A DNA stretch of 64,000 bases. Origin: Bolinopsis microptera. Lineage: Eukaryota > Ctenophora > Tentaculata > Lobata > Bolinopsidae. The stretch covers positions 8,236,635 through 8,300,634 of the forward strand of contig NC_087079.1 of assembly GCF_026151205.1 (NCBI RefSeq). The letters are read 5' to 3'. Position numbers and translations under genes: made by a program. Positions 35,935 through 44,757 of the stretch are shown one piece after another (within the stretch, counting starts at the first letter, position 1; each line of letters opens with the position of its first letter). The notes beneath the pieces are model-generated. The model made no database searches. It was not told the origin of the DNA and was given only the letters and a program-made list of their open reading frames with translations.

Positions 35935-38932
35935 TATACTATCTTTAAAAGAAATAAAGTATTATGACGATATACAATCCATAAATTGATATATTAAAAC
36001 ACCTTATTAATACACGGCCAAGGTGTCATCAATACTATTAAACAAGTTATTATCATGATCGCGCAGCTACAGATAAAAACATTGATCTAATCAACTTTTA
36101 TCTTAGAATTTTTGCTAATTGTGAAGTAACTAAGAAAGAAAAACTTATTTACCACAAAACAATCAATACATAATGTTATATTCATAAATAAATTCAAATT
36201 TCAATCTCAATCACATATACAGTACGCCACGCACACAGCCTGCACCTAATTCTTAGGTGCAGCTTTAGGCGCCACACACTATTTAATTGTTATCTTACAA
36301 TTACATGTCGCATTTCTTAATTAATAGAGCCAAAATTTCAGAAGCAAAATAATTTAAAAGATATTTCTGTTGTTCGCGCAGTACAGTCTGTGAGCACTGC
36401 GGTCTAATTAAAATAATAATTGCTCAGAGATTCTAAAAACTGCACGCTCATTATTTGTGATTGAGCGTGCGCCTCTGTGAACAGCAGTACCGCTCAAGCA
36501 TGAAGTACTGAGCAGTACTTTAATCAATTATATGTAGTAGCAGCAACATGTCGAACTTTAAAGTGGTGTCAAGACTCAAGAGACTAAAATAATTATTACT
36601 TTGATTGAAATAAATTTTCGTGCACATACAGAATGAATGGTTAATAATTTAATATATATGTAGACCAAGGTCTGTGCACGGGATGCTTCCTGGAAGAATC
36701 CAGTTCTTTTAGCGGGGCACCCTACCTAAAGCCAAATTGAGATATAATAATCATATTAAGTATATTATATTAAAAGTGGTAAATCGGGTGCTAGTAAAGC
36801 TCTTGCAGGCAACTGGCTCCTTTTGCCAACTGCTTTTGGTTTAAGCGCTGTCTCACATTTGGAACTGGCACTGGTATAATTGTAATATCCTACGAAGTCA
36901 GCATGCTATATTATTTTGCAAAACTCGTTTAATATCTTGACAATATTTAAAGTTTATGGTTTTAGGTTTAGGCGCGGCGCACCGCTTATATGTTATATAT
37001 ATATATTCAGCTTCTGTTTTCAGCGATGTGTTGCTACACACTGTATAGCATGTGGGTCAAGCGCGGTGCCGCGCCCAAGCAGCAAAAGAGTTATTTATTT
37101 TAAAATTTATTTTTGTATCTCAAAAAATGATGTAAAGTTTTTAATATGACGTAGAATTAAAGCTATTTCCGTACAGCCTAAGTGCTAAGCATGCTCGTTA
37201 GAAAAACTATGAACAATGAACATAACATGCTAGCTTTCTTTATTTTTGTAAGTCGCGTCGGCTGACATCTTGGGTTGTACTGGATGTAACAAGTTTATTA
37301 TCGGATGTCTACTTATATTTATTATGATATCATTATTCATTGTAATGGCAATAAAATTTAAATTTTGTTTTACTTAAAAAAAAATTTTGTTTTACTTATT
37401 CCTAGGGAAATAATCAGAAGTCGAATACCAATCAAATAATATGATATATAGGAGTAGTAACCATATTTACTATGCAAAATGCCCCAACCACATAGTGTAA
37501 ATTTATATAGAATTCAATTATTCAATTCGCGATTTTGACACCACTTGGAGGTCTTTTGGGCACTAACATTCTTGTTCCTGAGCCAATTTAAGGCCATTTA
37601 AGCATTTGAACCAGTCAAAAAAGTTTAAGTTGTACATCTTTTAAAGGTTTTGAGGAAATTTGTGTTAAAGTTGATGCCGTGGAGTCAGTAAAATGGTACG
37701 GGGATACAGAGGGCGTTCAGGAGTCCGTGGACGCCCTAAAATTATTATCTGGTAGCTGGTGCTTGAAAATAGAAATAGTGATTACTAATGGTATTCGGAA
37801 ATATCTAACCGCAATATAAAGCTCTCTATTCATTCAAACGTTCGAATGTAAGCGCATGCATGATCTTAGTGAAATTTTGTGTTGTAGGGTGTCCAATCCT
37901 CGTTTGGACAACTAAGACCCGCAGTTTTCACGCATAGTTAATTGTAAACGGTACAAAGCACATCAAGCGCATCCACTACAGGTAATTTATATGATTTGGT
38001 TGTCCAGAACACCTTGCAATCTGAACTGTTATGATACTGCGCGGCTGAGATCTTACACATGTGTGTCCTGTTTCACTCATGTTATACGTTTTTGTTTTTG
38101 TTTATTTGCTGTCGCCTGTGACACATTACATACATGAGGCACTGTGGCCTGTGGGTAACTGTAATGTACGTTGGAATAATTTAATTAATTAATTAACTCT
38201 CTGCTATGGTAATGGTATTGTCAATTGTATGCAGTCATCGGTGAATAGACATCGGCAGTTTTGGGGGGGGGGGGGGGGGGGGGGGGTGGTGGGAGCTTGG
38301 GGCGGCCCTTAAGCTAAGATAGATAGCATTCCAAAAATAAGCATATCACAATTACATTATTAATTTACATTATCAAAAGTAAATGTTAAACATTAACCCA
38401 AAATTGCTTCATTATTATTCGCTGACAAACCGGAGAATATGTGCTGTCCAAACAGTAGAATATGTACTGAGATCGGTTCACAAGATTGCCATGGGAGGGG
38501 GGAGCGAAAATGTGCGATGCACCTTAACTGACACATGACAATGTCAATTCATTGCAGCTCGGCGCGGCACAGTATAGTAGCGCATTTCGCCGATCTAGCG
38601 AGTACGTGGCACAATAACGCATCGCACTACAACGATAAATGAAAGGAAAACAATATCTAAATTTGATTGCCATTATGATAAATAATAATATTATAATAAA
38701 TGTAAATAGACATCCGATAAGTAAAAAAATGTAAGTAAAACACAATTCAAATTTAAGTAATAAACTAAAATTACTGTTAATCCAAGTTGAATTGCAATCA
38801 GCAGATGCGCGGCTTTTACGGTTATCTATAATATAATATGTATAATCTGTATTAATAAAGATCAAATCTCAAATTTGAATTCTTGATTCTTAAAATATGT
38901 GTATTTAAAAATAGTTTCTGTAATATAATTTT
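35935..38932. other. Noncoding region with inverted repeats
   Basis: No convincing ORF. Sequence at 37290-37366 (TATCGGATGTCTACTTATAT to CAATAAAATTTA) recurs inverted at about 38649-38735 (roughly 85% by eye), with weaker inverted similarity outside it around GTGCCGCGCC at 37068 and 38560. This suggests arms of a decayed TIR element of about 1.5-2 kb. A run of 24 G lies at 38263-38286. Confidence 0.5.
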
Positions 38933-39020
38933 GTCATACGTTGTATGACCCGCCGCGCACGAAGTGCGCGGCTCCCCCCACTATAGTGAAGCGACCGTGG
39001 GGGTCACCACGTGATACAAA
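38933..39020 (+). mobile_element. Single arm of the GC-rich TIR element seen at 96-426
   Basis: TGTCATACGTTGTATGACCC, then CGCGCACGAAGTGCGCG, then GCGACCGTGGGGGTCACCAC and GTGATACAA, matching the left arm at 96-178. No opposite arm was found nearby, so this is half an element or a deletion derivative. Confidence 0.7.
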
Positions 39021-40518
39021 TATAATTAATAATAGGTGTCATGAATTGGCACAGCATTTTTCGTTTCTGATTTTGATTAATTTGGTACCAAACGTTGTAT
39101 TATTACATTTAACTGAAAATTGTGTAGCACGATAACTTCGAACTGTATGTATGTGGGCCTTTTATGCATCGCAAAAATGTTTAATATGCCTATAACTCCT
39201 AAAATATTGAATATTTTTGGAATAGTTTTAACACAATTTTTTGTACCAAATTTTTAAATTTGTAATATTTGAAACATCAAATTAAAAAAATTGTTTTAAA
39301 TTTTACACAACCTTCCAAAAATTTTGAAGATAATTTTCTTTTAAATCGTAAAATATTAATTAAGTTTTATCTCACTGGGTTGATTCTGATGCCATAATAA
39401 TTAAGTGATAATAACTAAAACACAGGGGGCCCCCTAAGATTGCCCCCCCCCCCCGCACTGCGGGTAATTGCAGCAATTGTACCAACATTCATCTATTGGT
39501 ACAAGGTGGGTTTTGTATCTGCCCCTTACGATGTAGAGGCTGTGGCAGCTGATAGGAAACCTTGTCAAGCTCTTTTGAACATCAGGTATTTCGATTAAAA
39601 AAAGCGGGGACTCCCAACCCATGAAACTGAGACACCTCGCAGCAAGTAGACCAAAGTGGCTCTTGCTTGTGAAGGGTGTATTAACTACCCGCCGAGGCGG
39701 TGGGTTGGGAGTCCCTCCTGGGATCATTTCGTCCGTAAAATTTTACACATTATAAAAGCTACAATAAGTTATCTATAAAATTTACATAAACAAACTTAAG
39801 AGACCTCAAAGCTCGTCTTCTGAGGAATGAGATTGAAGGATACATCATCCAGTCCAAGGTGCTGGTATTTCGATTAATCGTAGATATGCCTCTGGTTCAA
39901 AATAATGTTTATTGAATTATAGAATTCTAGTTTTGGCGAGGAGGCCTTGGCAGATTTCCAGGTATTCACGAATTCTTCCCTTATATTATGACTGATTTGG
40001 GTGGAGAGCTTATATTTTAAGGAAGATGAGTGGAGAAGTTGTATTTGGTGAAAAGCTTGATGGTATAATAATCTCAAAAAACATATTAAAAGTATATTGT
40101 ATAATGTAAGGGAAAATTTAACAAAAAAGGCGCCAGTACCAAGAGATAAACCCTTTCCGCAATATAGGTCCTGGGTAAACCAGTAGAAATCCTGGGTAAA
40201 CCAGTAGAAATAAAGGATTATAAAGGAAAAGAAGAAGAAGAAAATGTTTAAGTGGACATCATCAGCAAATGACTTGGCTATCGGGTTTGGGGGTCTAACA
40301 CCTGTACCGATATTAACTTGCCAAGCCCCCCTAGCAATCACTCGTCACACAGGGATGTCAAAGTGCAAAGAAACTGCTGCTAACTGCTGCTAACTTCTAA
40401 AGAACAAAGAGGGAGTATCCTGGACCCCGAAATCCACCACTTTTCTGTACTTTCAGAGGTACCAATGTGGCAGGAAACCAGGGCTCATGCTGCCGCTGAG
40501 CTAAAGCTGAGCTAATAC
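39021..40518. other. No gene recognised
   Basis: Short minus-strand ORFs at 39434-39727 and 39874-40341 have no known motifs. GGTATTTCGATTAA occurs twice (about 39585 and 39866). The stretch 39420-39760, with GGGACTCCCAACCC and its near-complement GGGTTGGGAGTCCC, forms an imperfect inverted repeat. Likely retroelement debris. Confidence 0.35.
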
Positions 40519-40550
40519 TTTCAACACTACTATATAACAAATAATTTGAG
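40519..40550 (+). repeat. 32-bp direct repeat, left flank (target-site duplication)
   Basis: TTTCAACACTACTATATAAC plus 12 more bases ending TTTGAG is identical to 44135-44166. It brackets the PHD/RT element exactly, as expected of a target-site duplication. Confidence 0.85.
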
Positions 40551-40557
40551 TTCAGGG

Positions 40558-41187
40558 ATGGCAAACAAGGACGGGCAAACGGGGCACACTGATAGTGCCC
40601 CAGCCAGTACAGAACATGTAGAGACCAACGGACAAGCTGAAGAAGAAAGTACTAACGAACCTGTGTATAATCAGAAAGTATTAAACTCAACCAATTCTAT
40701 CAAACCTCAATCATCTTCTTCGAGATATGACTTTCGGCGCCACATCAGAACAGAGAAACCCTTGTTAAATAGACCTCAAGTCCTAGAAGTAAACATCAAT
40801 CATAAAACAAGAGTTGATAAGAAGAAAAAATGTAGACCAAATGAGAAGGAGAAGATAGATGACATATGTCCTATATGTAAAACCAGAGTTGAATGGCATG
40901 TAGATGCTTTGCAGTGTGAGGAGTGCGAGGTTTGGATTCATAAGGACTGCTTGTGTATGAGTGATGAAGAGTATGAGGATCATAAAACCAGTGAAGATGA
41001 TGAATGGTACTGTGACTGCTGCCAGTTGAATAGATCAAATAATTTGACGTGGGGTACCATTGCATGGTTGGGGAAGGGTGTATACGGTCAGAACTTACGG
41101 GGATATATGATGAAATTATTACGTGGTGTAGGAATTTGTTTATGGTGCCAAGGGGTAAGAGTGGGGAGAAGTTTATCAAAGAGTTGA
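40558..41187 (+). CDS. PHD-finger ORF1 of the RLE retrotransposon
   Basis: 209 residues from the ATG at 40558, the first in the element. Residues 1-100 are polar and basic. Residues about 104-155 form a C4HC3 PHD finger: CPICKTRVEW, QCEECEVWIHKDC, then EWYCDCCQ. PHD fingers usually read histone H3 tails, so chromatin-guided integration is a reasonable inference. After residue about 165 the frame overlaps the RT ORF, which lies in the -1 frame. The last 45 residues look like out-of-frame RT leader, so the natural protein is probably a single PHD-RT-RLE polyprotein. Confidence 0.75.
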   Translation: MANKDGQTGHTDSAPASTEHVETNGQAEEESTNEPVYNQKVLNSTNSIKPQSSSSRYDFRRHIRTEKPLLNRPQVLEVNINHKTRVDKKKKCRPNEKEKIDDICPICKTRVEWHVDALQCEECEVWIHKDCLCMSDEEYEDHKTSEDDEWYCDCCQLNRSNNLTWGTIAWLGKGVYGQNLRGYMMKLLRGVGICLWCQGVRVGRSLSKS

Positions 41188-43904
41188 CACGACTTTTGTA
41201 CCTGTTTGTGAATAAAACGGCCTGGGAGAGTCTTTCATTGCAGCTAGTCCATATATTTATCCCTATTATGTTACAGAAGCCTTCATCTAAGTCAAAAGCT
41301 AGAGACAATGCCAAGTACCTGGTAGATAGACTAGAAAAGTGGAAGGATGGCGACCTCAATTCCCTCATGGATGAGGCTCGTGTCATCCAGGAGAAGCTAA
41401 AACGAAAGAAAAAGTCTGAAGATCCATCGAAAATGAAATGCTTTAGTAGGTTAATGATGGTGGGTAAAGTATGTCAGGCCATGAAGCTCATCAACAACGA
41501 AAACTCAGTTGTTGGGGTACACACATTAAATAGAAAGATAAAGAGTCTATTACAAGAGAAACATCCTAAAGCTGAGACACCTCCAGCTGATATCCTTCTA
41601 CCTATAACAGCGCCTCAGGCACAGTCGGTGATATTTGCTGAAATATCGACAGAGCTAGTTGAGAAAGCGGCACTCCATGTTAAGGGCTCCGGTGGCCCAA
41701 CCCATTTGGATGCAGATGGGTGGAAGCACATCTTGTGCTCTAAAGCGTATGGGAAACTTCCTTTTCAACTCTGCGGTGCAATAGCTGAATTTGCAAAGCG
41801 TTTGTGTGTAGAGGATGTTAACCCAGACAGTCTGAATGAGTTTGTGGCCTGTAGACTGGTACCACTGAATAAGGGTGACGATAAGAGAGGTAATCCTGGT
41901 GTAAGGCCGGTGGGGGTAGGAGAGGTTCTTCGGCGTATTGTTGGCAAGGTGGTTATTGGGGTAATTAAGGATGATATACAAGAGGCTGCAGGACCTCTTC
42001 AGTCATGTGCTGGGCTAGAGTCAGGCATTGAGGCATCCATCAGAGCAGTTAAGAGGACATGGGAAGATCCTAAGACAGAGGCAGTGCTTCTTGTTGATGC
42101 TGATAATGCGTTTAACAGGCTTAATCGCAAAGCAGCTATTCACAACATTAGGCAGCTATGTCCTCCGTTTCACCAATACCTGAAAAACACCTATCAGAAA
42201 TCAGCCAAACTCATTGTCAACGACACATATTCGTGTGAGATAATTTACTCTGATGAAGGGGCAACACAAGGGGATGTGGCCGCAATGGCAGAGTATGCTA
42301 TCGGTATTCGTCCTCTTATCAACATCCTGGCCAGCGTGACAAAGTTAGGAGAATTGATGCAAGCGTGGTATGCAGATGACTCTGCAGCAGCAGGTACCCT
42401 GAAGAAACTCCGGCTGTGGTGGGATTTACTCAGTGTAAACGGTCCTAAGTTAGGCTACTTCCCTAAAGCAGTGAAGACTATTCTTATCTTAAAAGAAAAA
42501 TCGCTACTACCAGCAGCCACGTTTTTATTTGGAGAGACTGGTATAGAGATCACATGTGATGGGGAGCGTCATCTGGGAGCAGTGATAGGTGGAGAGGAGG
42601 CTAGAGAGACATATGTAAAAAAGAAAGTAGAGAAATGGGTGAAGGATGTAGAAGAGTTGTCAGATATTGCCCTCGATGAACCTCAGGCAGCCCTATCAGG
42701 GTATACCAAAGCCCTATGTCATCGGTGGACCTTTGTGATGCGTACCATCCAAGACACTAAAGACCTCTTCATCCCATTGGAGAAGTGTATAAGAGAAAAG
42801 TTCATCCCTGCAATTATTGGTAGGAATGTGTCTGATCTGCACAGGAGAATGTTTGCGCTACCTGTAAGATTAGGGGGGCTTGGTATTGTTAATCCAGTAG
42901 AGATCGCGGAGAAGGAATACCAGACGTCACTTAAGATAACTGAGGAGCTGGTTGACCTTATCTATCACCAGGAGACATCCCTGATGAAGTTGGATAAAAT
43001 TAAGATAAAGGGCAGAGTAGATTGCCTCAAGTTAGTTAAAGAATTACGCTTGAAGAAGGAGCTTGCTGAGATAATGAGTGAAGTGGATGAGAATACCAGG
43101 GAGTCATTGCAGCTGGTACAAGAGCATGGGTCAGGAGCTTGGCTAACATGTCTCCCCATTCAACAGCTAGGGTATGCTTACAGCAAGCAAGACTTCAGAG
43201 ATGCTGTTCATCTCCGGTATGGTTGGGACATCCCTAACACCCCAAGATTCTGCGATTGCGGAGCCAAGAATGATCACAATCATATCCTCAACTGTAAGAG
43301 AGGGGGGTATGTGAACTACCGTCATAATAACGTGAGAGACTCCGTTGCTGAATACCTTAGGCTGGTGACCAAGGATGTGAGGATTGAGCCCCTTTTAACA
43401 CCTATAGAATCGGCCAACTTCCAACAAAAGGGCAACAATGCTGATAAGGCTAGGCTTGATATATCAGCAAGAGGAGTGTGGAGCACATTTGAGAGGACTT
43501 TCTTTGATGTGCGCATTTTCAATCCTAAATCGCCTACATATCAAGGAAAGACCATGCCACAGCTCTACACTCTGCACGAGAATGAGAAAAAGAACCAGTA
43601 CATGAACCGAGTGCTACAATTGGAGAAAGGGTCATTCGTCCCCCTTGTATTTACCACTACAGGAGGAATGGCACCGGAGGCCAAGTGTTTCATAAGAAGA
43701 CTTGCTGTGTTGATAGCCACCAAGACAAAGGAGGACTACAGCCAGGTGATGTGTAACATCAGGACACGCCTGAGCATGGATATAATGAGGAGTGTGCTAG
43801 TAGCAGTTAGAGGTGTACGTGGAAAGGCAAAGAAGGCATGGACTGCCCCTATATCCAATGTCTCCTTCAACCTGATACCTGAGGAGAAGAGCTACGAGGG
43901 ATAG
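41049..43904 (+). CDS. Reverse transcriptase with C-terminal restriction-like endonuclease
   Basis: Open frame of 951 codons; the first true ATG is at 41064. Residues about 210-515 are the RT: GSGGPTHLDADGWKHIL, VACRLVPLNKG, GVRPVGVGEVLRR, motif A LLVDADNAFNRLN (D350), motif B GATQGDVAAMAEYAIG, motif C YADD (441-444) and RHLGAVIG. MFALPVRLGGLGI (601-613) is a conserved thumb-region block. The C-terminal half has a CCHC knuckle CDCGAKNDHNHILNC (735-749), YRHNN (757-761), ARLDIS (D804) and FFDVRIF (D820), matching the CCHC, R-H-N/D and PD..D layout of R2-type restriction-like endonucleases. The N-terminus joins the PHD ORF only through a frame change. Confidence 0.8.
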   Translation: MGYHCMVGEGCIRSELTGIYDEIITWCRNLFMVPRGKSGEKFIKELTRLLYLFVNKTAWESLSLQLVHIFIPIMLQKPSSKSKARDNAKYLVDRLEKWKDGDLNSLMDEARVIQEKLKRKKKSEDPSKMKCFSRLMMVGKVCQAMKLINNENSVVGVHTLNRKIKSLLQEKHPKAETPPADILLPITAPQAQSVIFAEISTELVEKAALHVKGSGGPTHLDADGWKHILCSKAYGKLPFQLCGAIAEFAKRLCVEDVNPDSLNEFVACRLVPLNKGDDKRGNPGVRPVGVGEVLRRIVGKVVIGVIKDDIQEAAGPLQSCAGLESGIEASIRAVKRTWEDPKTEAVLLVDADNAFNRLNRKAAIHNIRQLCPPFHQYLKNTYQKSAKLIVNDTYSCEIIYSDEGATQGDVAAMAEYAIGIRPLINILASVTKLGELMQAWYADDSAAAGTLKKLRLWWDLLSVNGPKLGYFPKAVKTILILKEKSLLPAATFLFGETGIEITCDGERHLGAVIGGEEARETYVKKKVEKWVKDVEELSDIALDEPQAALSGYTKALCHRWTFVMRTIQDTKDLFIPLEKCIREKFIPAIIGRNVSDLHRRMFALPVRLGGLGIVNPVEIAEKEYQTSLKITEELVDLIYHQETSLMKLDKIKIKGRVDCLKLVKELRLKKELAEIMSEVDENTRESLQLVQEHGSGAWLTCLPIQQLGYAYSKQDFRDAVHLRYGWDIPNTPRFCDCGAKNDHNHILNCKRGGYVNYRHNNVRDSVAEYLRLVTKDVRIEPLLTPIESANFQQKGNNADKARLDISARGVWSTFERTFFDVRIFNPKSPTYQGKTMPQLYTLHENEKKNQYMNRVLQLEKGSFVPLVFTTTGGMAPEAKCFIRRLAVLIATKTKEDYSQVMCNIRTRLSMDIMRSVLVAVRGVRGKAKKAWTAPISNVSFNLIPEEKSYEG

Positions 43905-44134
43905 ATGATATCTATTGCTCAGGATTTACGATTGTGCTCTGCCAATTGCATCACTTGATTTAATTTATTGTATATATACTGTTTGACACGTTTTTATTTT
44001 TTGCTAAAGCAGTAGAGGGGATGGCGGCTTCTCTAGGATCTAACACGTCCTGAAGCAGACCAACACTATGTCCCAACGCACTGGTGTTGGGATGTCTGCC
44101 CCCGGTGCCTGTCCGGGTCAATAAAGCAGTCAAG

Positions 44135-44166
44135 TTTCAACACTACTATATAACAAATAATTTGAG
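44135..44166 (+). repeat. 32-bp direct repeat, right flank
   Basis: Identical to 40519-40550. The base before and the bases after the two copies differ, so the duplication is exactly 32 bp. Confidence 0.85.
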
Positions 44167-44757
44167 GATGTCCAATATGTCCATGGCTTGCTAAAGTCAA
44201 CTGCATCGGGGGTACTATGATGGTCCAGGGGGTGCTGAATCAGAAGACTGGCACGCTAACCTGTTAAGAAGTTAAGTAGTTGTAGTGAATAATGTTTCTG
44301 TTTGGAAATGTATAACTCCATTCACACCACAATCCACAATTGGACAATTGGACAACCCTGATTAATGTATAGATAGTGTTGAAAGAATTTTGAGCTTAAA
44401 TCTTGAACCAATACTTCTGATAACTTTTGGGGCTGTGCTCCAAGAACAGGCTGACATATATATGGCTTATGGATTATATTTAATGTATTCTGATTAAATG
44501 ATAGGGCTTGCCAGTCCAACCACCTCATATTTTTCATACTCACTCACTCTCTTGTCCCATGTGTCGTAGTCCGTCAGTCTGTTCAATTTTTCAATCTTTT
44601 GAATCATTTTGACTAATCCAGTTTAAATACACTTTCATTGTTTTCCACAACGGAACATTTGAAATTGCTATATGCTTTTCTTTCTTTCCAGGGAGTGTGC
44701 TGGTTGGACGTGAAGGTGCCCCCTGGATTGCCTGGTACCCCCAATTGCTTCTACGCC
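44167..44757 (+). other. Probable 5' UTR of the AlkB LINE and older flank
   Basis: No ATG-initiated ORF in the sense frame; the ORF1 frame is open from 44638 but begins without an ATG. TTTCTTTCCAG at about 44681-44691 resembles a splice acceptor. The 5' border of the LINE is not visible. Confidence 0.4.

Larger units (their letters stand above)
40551..44134 (+). mobile_element. PHD-finger non-LTR retrotransposon with restriction-like endonuclease
   Basis: 3584 bp bounded by 32-bp direct repeats. The first ATG follows only 7 bases after the left repeat. The interior has a PHD-finger ORF, an overlapping RT-RLE ORF, and a 230-base 3' UTR ending AATAAAGCAGTCAAG without a poly(A) tail. No LTRs and no APE endonuclease are present. 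The architecture is closest to R2/NeSL/Hero-like RLE retroelements, but the PHD finger replaces the usual C2H2 or CCHH fingers. Confidence 0.8.

Noticed and set aside
40551-44134. PHD-RT as a host chromatin gene
   Set aside because: Exact 32-bp flanking duplication, no introns and RT/RLE motifs mark it as a retroelement insertion.
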